Assembly: GCA_009602725.1 (NCBI GenBank)
Contig: WELB01000382.1
Coordinates: 1 to 64,000 of the forward strand
Reading direction: 5' to 3'
DNA length: 64,000 nucleotides
Source of the DNA: Spirogloea muscicola
Lineage: Eukaryota; Streptophyta; Zygnematophyceae; Spirogloeales; Spirogloeaceae
Both the position numbers and the translations under genes were made by a program. The first letter of the stretch is position 1. Every line of letters starts with the position of its first letter. Below are positions 10,161 to 20,814 of this stretch, piece after piece. The notes under the pieces were generated by a model. It saw nothing but the letters and a program-made list of their open reading frames with translations, was not told the origin of the DNA and made no database searches.

Positions 10161-10179
10161 CCCGGGCCGGGCCCAGCAA

Positions 10180-10784
10180 TTACAAATAGTATGCTGGTTG
10201 ACATCGGAAGGCTGTCTCCTTCGACGTTAATGCCTGGTGCTGTACAAAAAGGGACCTCCCTGTAGGGGCTGTAGGTTCACAAATGCTGCGGCCGAATACA
10301 TTGAGCCTAAGTTATGTGCCGTTGGCAAGGACTCACATATGCTGGATCCTAGGTACAGAGGAAGATTGCTGGGACGTATCCAGTCGAAGCCAACCAGTCG
10401 GGTGACTGTACTCATCCTCCCTCGCCTCCCCAATTGTAGAGTAGGAGATAAATAGTGTGAAGACATGCTATTTCATCAGGACTAGTCCATGAGCATCGTA
10501 AGGTGATGAGTATCTCGTGGAGTGGCTAGGCTATAAATTGAGCTGACCTTGGAACAGCGGCCACCGTGCCGATTGCAGTTTGTTTCCGTTATTTGCATAG
10601 GGGTCCGTTTCGCCATATGCGCAGAACCAGATCACGTTAATTACATTCTGCGATTTACTGTGGAGTCTTGTCTTGGTTCCAAGGACGTGAATGTTGTGAG
10701 AAATCTATGAGACTCTTGCTAGCTCGTATGATCTAGGTTCTAGAACTGTGTGTGGAGCCGCGCGGTACCACCTCCATGCTCGCA
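10180..10784. other. Nuclear DNA without a recognised gene
   Basis: Codon-like structure is weak. A short frame DEYLVEWLGY near 10507 resembles the start of a chromodomain of the kind carried by some Ty3/gypsy fossils, but it is too short and degenerate to assign. Nothing else is recognised. Confidence 0.4.
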
Positions 10785-10835
10785 TTATATTCCAGCCCCT
10801 ATCCTTAATGGGCAAGCCCTTCTCTCATTATAAGG
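10785..10835 (+). mobile_element. LINE-like family, 3' terminal fragment
   Basis: CCAGCCCCTATCCTTAATGG followed by GCAAGCCCTTCTC matches the outermost 3' end of the hairpin-tailed family (compare 62903-62935). Only the right arm of the hairpin and the conserved end are present. Confidence 0.55.
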
Positions 10836-11924
10836 CCCACACACAGTGAAGTGTCGGCGGGGTACTGAGGGGCTCAGGGTTTATCCCTGAGCTAGGGAGT
10901 CCGGTGGCCTCAGCGGTTGGTGGATCGATTGGATCTCCACCGTTGGGGTTGGCGCCGACCCGTGAGATCCAGGCTGGCAACGCTAGCGCGTGCCGCCGGG
11001 TTCAGGATTTGAGGGGCTGGAGGGGCTCGCTACCTTGCACTCACTAGGGCGTACGCCACCGATCCCCGCCGGCCCAGCAGAGCGCACTGCAAGCGCGGCA
11101 GTACGGGGGTCGCGTAGTGAGGTTGCCTGCAGCAGCCACAGCGGCAGCAGCGGCAGCGGCGGCGGCGGCAGCAGCTCCACACGGGAGCTGCTGCAAATCC
11201 CCGCAAGGCGCGACAGTGGCGGCTGCAGCTTGCGGCAATTCCCTGTGCGCTTCGTCTTCAAACACCAGCACAGATGGCAGAGCTCAAACCTGTACAGTGA
11301 ACACCGAAGTGGAGAGGAACTGTAAGGTGTCCACCGCTTTGAGAACAAGGATATTCTGCCGCCTTATGCCTCATGACCATCTATGCATCTGTTGGCAAGT
11401 GCTTTTGCCCTGCCTTAGCTTAGGTACAAGGCAGCATTGTCCCGCGTATGCGGTTGCAGTCTGATTTCCATGCGCGCTGGCTCGGGCAGATGATAAAGTC
11501 GTGACCTGGTAGTAAGGTTCCAGGTCTGCGAGCGCCAAATTGTGCTGTCAAGCCAACATGGTGTTCAAGTAGTTGTGGGCAAGTTTCCCGGATCTCAGCC
11601 TGGTCTTCAGGCCATTTGCCTCGTGCCGGACGGTATCTGCCGCCCTGGCAATAGTGGTGTTGTCGTTCCATTCGGTTCCGTCCAGGTTCGTCCGGGTGGC
11701 CTCGCATGCTCCCGGCATGCTCGGACCCAGACATGCGCGACGGCACGTGCGGGATCGGCCATTCTTGGCGGCATGCTCGACCTCGGCCATGCTCGGCGGC
11801 ATGGCGCCTGCCGGAGCCATGCCGTGGATCCCTCGTCAGGCACGCTCCTCGCGGGGCGGGCCTCGGGGCGAACCCCATGCATCCGCTGACTAGATAAGCT
11901 GAGCAGTAAAGCAAGCTTTCCAGC
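10836..11924. repeat. GC-rich low-complexity region, no gene recognised
   Basis: 11130-11185 is an imperfect GCAGCGGCGGCGGC run giving polyalanine in several frames. 11700-11825 holds several imperfect copies of a GGCATGCTCGG-like unit. The minus frame ending near 11548 (RTNLDGTEWNDNTTIARAAD) looks protein-like but I do not recognise it. Confidence 0.4.
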
Positions 11925-12060
11925 TCCGTTGGACCTTGTCTACTTCTTCAGGGCTGGCCTTTCACAGCCGTAGCCCCCTTCCCGAGAAATGCTTACAGTC
12001 ATTTGAAAGCAGGCTTTCCACAGCCCTCGCTCCTTTTGGAGCTGTGCTTACATATGGAAG
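11925..12060 (+). mobile_element. LINE-like family, two adjacent 3' tails
   Basis: Two diverged hairpins occur in direct order: GGGCTGGCCTTTCACAGCC near 11951, then GCAGGCTTTCCACAGCCCTC near 12010. The first is preceded by the usual GGACCTTGTCTACTTCTTC. Confidence 0.6.
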
Positions 12061-12239
12061 ATCTGCTCCAACCTCTTATCTACTCACAAGGAAAGGATGA
12101 ATGTTAAAACTGAAAGCAGCTCTTGAAAGGTGGCGAGGGGCTGGAGAAAGCTAGCAAACATGATTGACCTGGGTCGGAAGGATACGTAAAGCTTAAAGAG
12201 CACTTGCTCGGTGATCCTAGTCAGCAGCCGCAAGTCTGA

Positions 12240-12775
12240 AAGATCAGTATCAAGAAAGAAAGAGCATCTCCAATGTAAGGCAACAGGTGTGAGAGGCCAG
12301 CCCAAAGGAATTTACAGGAAAGGAAGAATGCGGCTGCTGATGTTAAAGGCGCGGCTGTATAAGCCAGCCAGATGCAAACATCAGGTGTTCATGACGGAGC
12401 CACAGGCTAGGCAGACAGGGCGCTCTGAAGTACCCCCGTGTCAGCAGTGGGAAGTCAGATGAGCTGAGGGGAGGAAGAGCAACCCCGCTGCGCAAGCCAG
12501 AGGCTGCTGCAAGGGCGGCGCGACCGGCTCGGCGATGCAAAGCAAGCGCTTGGGACCGCTGTAGGAAGATAGATAGCCGCATGCGTAGCAGGACACAAGA
12601 TCCAAAGGCACCGAGCTTCAAGAAGTGCTGCACCCTGTTCGCGGCACTGCTGGTCAGCTTAAGAGGCCAGCAGCGAAAGCAACGAGGACAAGCGACCCAA
12701 AGAAAAGGGAAGGAGTCGCTCCGCCTGTAGCCTGAGGCGGCAGCCAGGCCACGACCAGCACGAAGATGCGAGGCA
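12240..12775 (-). mobile_element. LINE-like 3' end with two stacked C-terminal coding remnants
   Basis: On the minus strand a coding remnant reads RMRLSIFLQRSQALALHRRA, then LAAASGLRS and SSSDFPLLTRGY before its stop. Next come a 3' untranslated part containing GGCTGGCTTATACAGCC and the hairpin region GGGCTGGCCTCTCACACC near 12285. A second, earlier remnant (HASHLRAGRGLAAASGYRRS) lies upstream near 12745. The copy is closely related to the plus-strand copy at 50880-51300, which shares CGCCCTGTCTGCCTAGCCTG just after the stop. No reverse transcriptase part is present. Confidence 0.7.
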
Positions 12776-12799
12776 TGTGTCAGGCACGAGATGCCGCAC

Positions 12800-13943
12800 C
12801 CGTTACACCAGGGCCTGAGAGTCTGCGGCGTCAGAGAGCTGGTTGCTCCCTGTGGCGAAATGGAAAAGAAGAACTCCCAGAAGGGGCGAACGCTTGTGAA
12901 AGGCCAGCCCCAAAGAACATGGACAAAATCCGAAGAGGCTTGCTGGGAGGTGCTCGCTATCAAGGACTTGCTCAAAGACTGTTTCACGAAGAGGGGGATG
13001 ATTTGCCTCTTGCCTCTGGTCACATTCTACGACATGTATTGCTCGTCAGGTCCTTGTGCCCATTAACCAGCCGCCCCGTCACAAGCCGTTGAGGACAGTC
13101 AACCACGTATCGAAGTTACAGAAATGACCATATCTACGAATGTGGGCCGTTGCAGCAATGGACCGTAAAACCGTCATTCTACATGGCCATCAATTTTGCA
13201 TACTCCTGTTTGTATTCTATTTCATCTCTCTCCATCAAATGATGTGGGGATGCAGATGTCAGTGAAGCTTGCTGCACAGTATCTTTCTGGTCCAGAGATT
13301 ACGGACACACCTGGGCATGTGGTATATGAGCAGATAGCAAGGAAACATATTGGTCAAAGAGACCATATGCCTGGGCACGTGCTGGTCACAAATGCGTACT
13401 TCAAGACAAGCAAAGCAGTATCTGACATCATAACCAGTGGTAGCCATCACGGATAAATTCTATATATGTCCACATATCTAGGCAAAGCATGAAAATCTAT
13501 TCGGATACACCAGGGCCTGATATACACCAGGGTCTGAGAGCCTTGTGGCATCAAACATCTGCCTGCTCCCCGTGCCGAGATAGAAAAGAAAGGAACTCCA
13601 TCCCTGAGTCCCTGAGCTGGAAAATGCCCGCTTAAATCAGAATTGACAAGATTCAGAGGGGTTTGCACTGAAGTGCTCGACTACTGTCTACCTGCGAAGA
13701 GTGGGGATAAGATGTCTCTTTCTTCCGGTCGCATGCATCAACATGTATCACCCGTAACGTGACATGTGCCCTTTAACCAGCCGCCCGGTCACAAGCCCAT
13801 TTTCACAGTCATTGGCTTGCTGTAGTCACAGAGGTAAGCACATCGACGATTGTGGGCCGTTGCAGCAAGGCGACCTATAACCCGTCAGTCGTTTACGGCA
13901 ATCAGTTTCACATTCCTATTTGTAGTCTGCTACATCGCTCTCC
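12800..13943. repeat. Tandem duplication (12800-13240 and 13516-13943) with LRR 3' flank inserted
   Basis: CACCAGGGCCTGAGAGTCTG near 12799 reappears as CACCAGGGTCTGAGAGCC near 13516. The two stretches stay alignable through AACCAGCCGCC(C)GGTCACAAGCC to GTGGGCCGTTGCAGCAA, roughly 430 bases each. The first unit continues into 13143-13505, which matches the downstream DNA of LRR copy 1 (3662-4030), including the last coding bases. No LRR gene body is present. The second unit ends at an N (13944). Confidence 0.7.
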
Positions 13944-13944
13944 N

Positions 13945-14335
13945 TTTTCGGGCTGGCTTCTCACAGCCCTTGCCCTCATTGGGAGAGCCACTTCTTCTTC
14001 AGGCCCCGCAGTCGCTGCTTAGCTCGTAGTTTGGCCCCTTCGAACCTTGTCAATTCTTTTCGGGCTGGCTTCTCACAGCCCTTGCCCTCATTGGGAGAGC
14101 CACTTCTTCTTCAGGCCCCGCAGTCGCTGCTTAGCTCGTAGTTTGGCCCCTTCGAACCTTGTCAATTCTTTTCGGGCTGGCTTCTCACAGCCCTTGCCCT
14201 CATTGGGAGAGCCACTTCTTCTTCAGGCCCCGCAGTCGCTGCTTAGCTCGTACTTTGGCCCCTTCGAACCTAGTCAACTTTTTTCGGGCTGGCTTCTCAC
14301 AGCCCTTGCCCCCATTGGGAGAGCCACTTCTTCAG
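13945..14335 (+). repeat. 112-bp tandem array built from LINE-like 3' tails
   Basis: Three and a half near-identical units, each with GGGCTGGCTTCTCACAGCCC, TTGGGAGAGCCACTTCTTC, then CAGGCCCCGCAGTCGCTGC and GGCCCCTTCGAACC. The repeat period is 112 bases (for example 14047 to 14159). The same unit occurs once at 58110-58220 joined to its coding part, which shows that the array is tail sequence without the ORF. Confidence 0.9.
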
Positions 14336-14405
14336 ACCTTGTCCAGTCCGTTGGGCTGGCCTCTCCCAGCCACCAGTTTATCCGGCCGCGCTTGCTTTCC
14401 CCCGA
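14336..14405 (+). mobile_element. LINE-like 3' tail, second subfamily
   Basis: CAGACCTTGTCCAGTCCGTT is followed by the hairpin GGGCTGGCCTCTCCCAGCC and CCAGTTTATCCGGCCGCGC. The same tail type is seen at 55150-55215 and, inverted, at 23735-23790 and 51780-51805. Confidence 0.7.
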
Positions 14406-14434
14406 GGGTGTGACGACGAGGGTCGCCCCCACGA

Positions 14435-14530
14435 GAGAAAGACGCTTCCAGGAGAGGGCGGTGGCTGGGAGTGGCCAGCCCAGAAACAAGAATAAATAGA
14501 GTCCGAAGAGGCCAGGGAAAGCGCTGAAGC
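14435..14530 (-). mobile_element. LINE-like 3' tail on the opposite strand
   Basis: ACGCTTCCAGGAGAGGGCGG leads into GGCTGGGAGTGGCCAGCCC, the minus-strand form of the hairpin, then GAGTCCGAAGAGGCCAGGG. It faces the plus-strand tail ending near 14405, giving a tail-to-tail pair. Confidence 0.65.
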
Positions 14531-14559
14531 GCACACACAAGCAAGTAGCCACCTAATAC

Positions 14560-16185
14560 TCAGTGCCTCACACTTGGTCGGTCGGTCGCAAATTGGGCCT
14601 CGTCTTGACTTGGCATCGCCGCCCCTGCCGTCCTCCCCAACGTCAACAGTGCCGCCGCCCTCATCGTCGCCGCTGACGCCTTCTCAGCCACCATCACCAC
14701 CAACTCCACGTCGCCGGGACTGCCGTGGCCTTCACCTCCCTCGTCTCCACCTCCACTGGCTGAGACTCTGCAGTGTGTAAGCATTGCCAGCGGCCCTGCA
14801 AAGGGCAGCGCGGTTTTACCCAGCACGAGCGCGCCTGTGCGTGACGCGACCATTATGCTGAGCACGCGCGCAATGCAGCTGCATCGGGTGGCAGCTGTGT
14901 TGGCCTAGGACGGCACGCCCTTCCAGGGCCTACGCCGCCCCGTCCTGGGGCAGCTGGGCGCGGGTCGCCGCCTCCGTGTCCCAGCCATTCATCCGGCATT
15001 GTTGTTGCATGCTGGAGCAGGCGGCTGCGGACATGGAGACCAGTTCGCTGCCCTTCCAGGCTGCCATTCCTGTCCCCTTGGCCAGCATGTGCCGCTTGCG
15101 GACTACCCCGCTACAGGCGCAATGGGCAGTTCACCACTTACAAACCTCATGCATACAGCCGAACTCCGAACCCAAGCTCGCTTCATGGCAGAGGTGGAAA
15201 AGGCCTCCTTCAACGCGGTTGTGAAGCTCCTGCCAATGGGCGATCAACGTGGACGCGCGCGGCTGTTGTCTGCGTCCTCCTCAGGGGCTGCAGCATGGCT
15301 GACGGCTCTCCCCAATTCAGAAGCTCAGCAAGCTCTTTCGGACAGCCGTCCATCGCCTCCTCGGCTCCATCCACCCTGCCTCAGTGGTGTTGAGCAGTAC
15401 GGATGCGAGAGCGCAGCACAGAGGCCGCGGCTTTGACAGTGCACAAGCTCCGGTGCGTACGGGGAGGGGGGTGGATCTGGACGCACGACCTCCTCCGGAA
15501 CACCATGTATGGTGCACTCCTGGAGGCGGGCTACACCGTCACCATTGAGAACTCCACCATCATGCCCATCAAATCTGGGGCAAATTGCCCTCTCCACACG
15601 TGCTGGAACAGGGCCCAAGTACATAGCAGTTACCACCAATTGCTTTGACTCCAGGAATTCCTACAGTCGGTGGAGGAGGCGGGCTATGCAGTCCGCCAAG
15701 CAGCAGGTGCCAAGAAGCGAAGTACGCAGATTGCCTTGCTGGCAACCACTTTGTCGCGCTTGCAGTTGACGTCCACGGGGCGCTTTGGACTTGCTGGTTT
15801 GAAGCACTCCAGCACCTTGCGCGGCGTGCTTTGTAAATGCCGTCGTCAAGGGCGGCATAGCGAGCAGCCCGGCTTTAATGCCGTCGGGTCGCTTGCTCAG
15901 GTGGGCAGAATGGGCCTTGCCATCCCTCTGCAGCGTTTCCTTGGCATTTGCCGTGCACTTGCAGTCAGGCCGTGCCTCGGCTGCTGCGACCTGGTTTCGA
16001 CAGGGCGACAAGTGTTTGCCTTCTGGTTACTCTTATCTACTTCGTTGACTAGAGGTTCTTGAGCATCCATTTGCAGAAGTCAGAAAGAGTAGTTTGAGCT
16101 TTTGCACCTTCCGCCCCTTTCAGATCTTGTTCGTTCCTTTCGGCTGGCCTCTTACAGCCATCGTCTTAATTCAGGGAAGCTGTTT
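14560..16185 (+). mobile_element. LINE-like relic with zinc finger, C-terminal domain and 3' tail
   Basis: This is the longest relic of the family here. Near 14785 a frame reads CKHCQRPCKGQRGFTQHERAC, a CCHC/CCHH-type finger like those at the N-terminus of R2-like elements. Near 15260 comes RARLLSASSSGAAAWLTALP, a pattern I associate with these proteins. Near 15480 is THDLLRNTMYGALLEAGYTV, then near 15750 FVALAVDVHGALWTCWFEAL and near 15860 EQPGFNAVGSLAQVGRMGLA. The 3' tail with GGCTGGCCTCTTACAGCC lies near 16150. The parts sit in different frames with stops between them and the reverse transcriptase core is missing, so it is an internally deleted, dead copy. Confidence 0.7.
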
Positions 16186-16239
16186 GTATCCAGCACCCCG
16201 CCGGGTAGCCGTCCCAACCCAACATACTACTCCGTGACT

Positions 16240-16340
16240 ATGAATGAGAGGCGCACGTTGCGCTTGAATTGAACAATGGAGGCCAAATCAAGCCAATACG
16301 TTGTTCAAGCAAAAGCTAGTGCAAAGAGTGAGGCTGTACA
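16240..16340 (+). repeat. Dispersed repeat with GCCAAAT(C)AAGCCAATAC core
   Basis: GAGGCCAAATCAAGCCAATA followed by TTGTTCAAGCAAAAGCTAGT recurs at 54035-54095 and 63722-63775, and inverted at 49150-49215. The copies at 63700 and 49195 also carry the palindrome GCGCGCGGTGCGCAT or its partner nearby. It is a separate short repeat family of unknown type. Confidence 0.65.
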
Positions 16341-16399
16341 ATCAGAAGCACTTGTACTTTGCACTTGCACTTGCACCAGATGAGATGTACAACGCTACA

Positions 16400-18000
16400 G
16401 CCATAGCGACGCAATTACTCATGCGGGCAAATCCCTAGCAGAGGGACTTGAAGCCTACCGGCATACACTTGCCTGCTAGTAGGAAGCCCGGTCTCCTCAA
16501 TTGAAGAAGACCCGTTTGGTCACTTGAAAGGAGCAAGCTCAAGTTGGCAGTATGGGCCAACTCCTAGATGACTCATATAAACAATGAGGTCTTCGACAAC
16601 TGGGAGCCACCACAAGCTCCGCATCTGCCGCCATCTCCTTCGCAAGCTCTGTGCCGTTTGCGCCACGATTTGCAATTATTTCCGCCCACCGTGCAGCCTT
16701 GCCCAGGTCTTGCCCTGCCAGCCTCTTCAAACATCCGACATGCCGCCTTCCTCACAGCATTGACATTACAAACATGTAACATTGTTGGGTACACCGTACT
16801 CAGTTATTGTCGTAGGCAATAAGGCACCTTTGTTTACCAACGGCCAGCTGGGCTGTGCTCCAGCAACAGCCAACACCACGACGTGCTCTCTCTTTGGCAT
16901 GCAGTCACTGGCCACTCCGTCGTGAAACCTCCATTTGTGAAGGGCAACTGCACCCCACACAGTAAAGATAGGCGCGGTGGATTTACAGGATTGCCCTGTG
17001 ATGTGGCATGGTCCATGAGCTCCCTCGGATCCTTCTCCTTACTGGATGCTAAACTCCTGCCTGCGGTACGATGTCTTCAAGGTGCCCCTCAGCACACTCT
17101 CTGACAATCCTCATCAAGCTTGAAGGTGCTGTGGCAGGAGGCTCACTGCAGAAGAGCAGACTTCCTTGTCAGCTACAGGAAAGGTGCAGTCAAGACTCAT
17201 CCCTCGAATCTCGTCATCTTTGCACTTGCTTTTGCAACAGATGGCCGACTTACGACATGGGATTTGCAAGGTACTGTGCCTTTGTTACTGTTTGAAACAC
17301 AAGCCCGCGAGTTGGGCGTACTTTTGCATCTCAGCCATGTCTCAGCACATCACTAAAGAGAACAATATGAGGTCACTGCACCTGGGCCCTGGTTGGCCTT
17401 GTCGTGGCATCAACAAATGAAGCTGCAATGGCAAGGCTCACTCTGCAAGAAAAGCAGAGCATCTCATCAGATTCGAAGCCACATGCAGCAACTTCAATCC
17501 TTGCAGAGTTACGGTCATTTTCAACTCAGCTTACATTCATGGCCGTCATTGCACACAAATTGCACGATATGTCTCACTTAGAAGACTAGATGTCTTTGTA
17601 TCGGGCATAACAATTGCATCTCAGCTGCTTTCACTGTCCTAATCAATATTGGAGACGAGGGTGACAATTATGTACCTTGGGCCCAGGTCGGCCTGGTGAT
17701 TTGCAGACGTTCCTTGACCTTGCTTTGCTACCAGCCAATCTGCGACCGGGGGCAGTTGCCCAAGTGGGTTCTCAAGGGCCTCACTCAGAGCCAGCCAGTC
17801 CTGGCTCATGTTGTCAAGCCCTTCATTGATGACGGCTTCTGCAACAGCACAAGTGAAAGCAGCAGTAGTGTGCAGTTGAACACCATCAGTCACTTGTGGA
17901 TAACTTCTCTCTCTTGCTTCATTTGCGCCTTCGTGTTGCTCATGGTAACAGGCTGCATGAGAAGGAGCGGCGCTTGGAGGGTGCTTGCTGGTGCGTAATT
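16400..18000. other. Unrecognised region, possible exons of an unknown gene
   Basis: A few stretches look protein-coding, notably FLVSYRKGAVKTHPSNLVIF (about 17163) running to TDGRLTTWDLQG before a GT, and RLTLQEKQSISSDSKPHAAT ending at a stop near 17587. I could not join them into a convincing gene or recognise a family. No LINE tail or RNA gene was seen. Confidence 0.3.
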
Positions 18001-18004
18001 TACA

Positions 18005-18835
18005 ATCAGCTGGAATGATGCCTTCTAGCAGTGAGATAGAAGAGTAAGCCAAGAGGGTCAAACCAGGTCCGGGCAGCGTCTGCTGGAGTTGCTGCGGCGA
18101 CACCATGCCGGCTTCTGCTGGGCACCCAATTGCAGCCATACGTGTGCTGGAGGGGGAGCCTGCAGGCGCTTGCAGAGACGCATCTCAGGCTGGCGACTCT
18201 GGCAGCTGTGGCGGTAAGCAGATGCAGCAAGAGTGGGCTGCTGGGCACCAAGGACTGACGTTCTGACATGCACCGGCGTCCATTGGTGCTGGCAGCAGCC
18301 GCAATTGCGGCGGCAGCCAGCACCAACGGCTGGGCACTGGATGCGGGGGCTCCTGACTCGCAGCGGCGGGCATTGGTGCTGGCGGCAGCCGCAATTGCGG
18401 CTGCAGCGGCAATTGGGCAGCCAGCACCACTTGCCGGGGCCGGATGCCATTTCCCCGCTGTGCAGCGGCGGCCGATGGTGCTGGCGGCAGCCGCGACGGA
18501 GGCGGCAGCGGCAATTCCGGCAGCAGCTTGGCGCTAGCGGCAGCCGCAATGGCGGCGGCAGCGGAGAATGCGGCGGCAGGCAGCCAGCACCAAGGGCTGG
18601 GCGCCGGATGCGCAGAGTTGGACTTTGCGCCAGCGGACGTCGGCAGGCTCAGTGGTGGAGGCCGCGGCGAGTGCGGCGGCGGCGGCGGCGCCACCGCCGC
18701 TGGCTCGTGGGCGCAAGCAGCTCGGCGGCGGCGGCGGCGGCTACAGCGGCGGAATTCGCGGCGGCGGCGGCGGCGGCGGAGACGGCGGAGGCGCTGAGAG
18801 CTCGCGCCGGTTAGCTTTAGCGTTGGGCTGGAGGT
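18005..18835. repeat. GC-rich imperfect tandem repeats
   Basis: A unit resembling GGTGCTGGCGGCAGCCGCAA recurs near 18284, 18376 and 18477, with partial copies after 18540, then passes into CGG-rich runs (18680-18790). Open frames exist on both strands but encode only Ala, Gln, Arg and Gly repeats, so I call no gene. Confidence 0.6.
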
Positions 18836-19660
18836 CTTAACGTCGGGTTCATTGGCAAAGCCGGGGCAGCTAATGTTCCGAGCCTCGCTCCTCCTCGCCC
18901 CTCCCGCTCCTCTCCCTCTCTCCCCCGGGCGCGCTTGCTCGGCTGGGCCCCCTCTCGCTTCTGGACGGGGGGGGGGGGAGTAACGGCGGTTCCCCTTCGT
19001 GGGCGCAGCGGGACTTGATTGGGACTTGATTGAAAGGCAAAGTTAGGAAAGCGGTAAAGCACGTGCTGGAAGGGGGGGACAACGTCGCGAACCTTCCGTG
19101 GGCGACGGAGTCCGCCGGGGTATCCGTCGGGAACGAGCACCCCCTCCTCTGCGGGCCTCCGCTCCGCCGTGCGGGGAGAGGAGGGCCACCCGTGCGGCCG
19201 AGTTTCACAATGACCCTGAGCTGCACTGTCACGGGCGCCCTTTTTCCCCACTAGTCGCGGCGGTGCGAGAGGGCTGGTTGATGTCGATCTCGGCAGGGGG
19301 GCCTCGGAGCGGCAAGGCCCGCAGAGGCGACACCCCCTAGCCGCGCCACGAGTCCGTCCTCTGTAGTACAAGGGCGGTCTGGAGGGCACACCCGCCGCAC
19401 AGGAAGGGCTACAGGACGCGGAGGAGGGGAAGCGGGGGGCAGGTACGGCAGAGGACCGGGCCGCGCTCGGCGGGCGACCGTGCGCGAGCGTGCGTGGGTC
19501 CCACCCCAGACGCGTCTGGCCACTTGGCAACAAGGCAGAGTTCCCGGCGCCGGCGGGGAGTTTCTCGGCGAGGGCGCGCCGCCGTGGGGCCCCCCGGGGG
19601 CCCGCAGCGGGCAAAGCGGGAAAACGAACAGCTCTTGCGACGCAAGGCGACGGCTTAATA
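18836..19660. other. GC-rich region without a recognised gene
   Basis: There is a 12-base G run near 18967 and several GC palindromes (for example CCCCCCGGGGGCCCG near 19589). Long open frames on the minus strand are low in complexity and run into LINE tails; I find no recognisable domain. Confidence 0.4.
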
Positions 19661-19664
19661 GAGG

Positions 19665-19885
19665 ACGAAGGAGTGGTTCTCCCAATGGGGGCAAGGGCTT
19701 TGAGAAGCCAGCCCAAAAAGAATTGACATTGCTTAACAGGGCAGCCCCCCAAAAATAGAAAAATGTTCGCCCATAGAAGGTAGGGGCTGGGAAGAGGAAG
19801 CGGCTCTCCCAATGGTGGGCAAGGGCTGTGAAATGCCAGCCCGACAAGAATTGACAAAGGTCCAAAAAGCCGTAAGGTGCAAAAA
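19665..19885 (-). mobile_element. LINE-like family, two 3' tails in tandem
   Basis: GGTTCTCCCAATGGGGGCAA plus TTTGAGAAGCCAGCCC near 19700, and CGGCTCTCCCAATGGTGGGC plus TGTGAAATGCCAGCCC near 19810, each followed by AAGAATTGACA. Both are the minus-strand form. Confidence 0.8.
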
Positions 19886-20024
19886 GAGTTAAGAAGCAAC
19901 TTTTCCAACGTTGCTGTGAGGCTGTGAGATAAGGCCGTGAGAAGAAGTGGCTCTCCCCATGGCTCGCGCGTTGCATCTCCGCTCCGGTGAAGCCCTTGCT
20001 GCCGCCTCTGGCCCTAGCCAGAAA

Positions 20025-20300
20025 AGAGCGCGCCCATAGAAAAGAGGGGCTGGCAAAGCCAGCCCAAAAAAGAATGGACAATGTCCAAAGCCAAAGCAAG
20101 AGGAACCGGAGAAAGGACTACACTACAACATACTGCAGAACACAGAAACGATGCAGAGGAAAGCTCAGTACCCACGAGTGAGCAACATCAGGTCTGAGTA
20201 GCTCGCTGCAGGGAAAGAGGCGCTCCGCCGAGACCCAGAGGCGGCGGCCATAGCACGGCCTGCGCGCGTATGGACGCGCGCGTAGCCAGGGGACCCGCAA
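20025..20300 (-). mobile_element. LINE-like 3' end: coding C-terminus plus hairpin
   Basis: Reading leftward, the frame HTRAGRAMAAASGSRRSASF then PAASYSDLMLLTRGY ends at a TGA (20165-20167). The 3' untranslated part follows, then a perfect hairpin at about 20056 (GGGCTGGCAAAGCCAGCCC) and TATGGGCGCGCTCTT. The copy begins abruptly within the domain, as expected of 5' truncation. Confidence 0.8.
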
Positions 20301-20434
20301 CCAAGAGCCCAGTTTCTCTGACCTGCGGCTACTTAGGAGAGGTTACTGAGTGTTTCGTAGCTGCTTAGTCCCTTCTGTGCTTGAATTTTTAAGCGCATCT
20401 ACCAGCTCCTTCAAAGCTTGTTCACTCTTTCTGG

Positions 20435-20500
20435 GCTCGCCGTTCCCAATGGGGGCAAGGGCTGTGAGCGGCCAGCCGCAAAGAGAATGACAAGGTCTGA
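20435..20500 (-). mobile_element. LINE-like 3' tail
   Basis: CGTTCCCAATGGGGGCAAGG followed by GCTGTGAGCGGCCAGCC and GAATGACAAGGTC, a slightly diverged minus-strand tail. Confidence 0.7.
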
Positions 20501-20569
20501 AAGGGCAGGAATGGGCAACGATTGAATATTACAAACAGATTGAACAAGGTCGAAGCGAAGTCAGGAGAG

Positions 20570-20800
20570 AAGTGCGCGCCCATAGAGAAGAAGGGCTGGC
20601 AAAGCCAGCCCAAAAAAGAATGGACAATGTCCAAAGCCAAAGAAAGATGAGCCGGAGAAAGGACTACACTACAAAACACTGCAGAACACAGAAACGATGC
20701 AGAGGACAGCTCAGTACCCACGAGTGAGCAACATCAGGTCCGAGTAGCTCGCTGCAGGGAAAGAGGCACTCCAGGGGCTCCAGCGGCCACCACCAGCGGC
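20570..20800 (-). mobile_element. LINE-like 3' end, close relative of the copy at 20025
   Basis: The hairpin GGGCTGGCAAAGCCAGCCC lies near 20595 and the coding end again gives ASYSDLMLLTRGY. Sequence agreement with 20040-20220 is high over about 170 bases, so the two are recent relatives or a local duplication. Confidence 0.8.
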
Positions 20801-20814
20801 TTTGACCCTTTGAT

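Noticed and set aside
10507-10560. Chromodomain-like peptide DEYLVEWLGY
   Set aside because: Only about ten residues match and no neighbouring retroelement part was found; kept as a remark, not a feature.
13945-14335. Tail array as a CRISPR array
   Set aside because: The whole 112-bp unit is repeated, with no unique spacers, and the setting is eukaryotic.
18817-19908. 363-codon minus-strand open frame
   Set aside because: Its first third is a translation of LINE-like tails and the rest is low-complexity GC-rich sequence without any motif.
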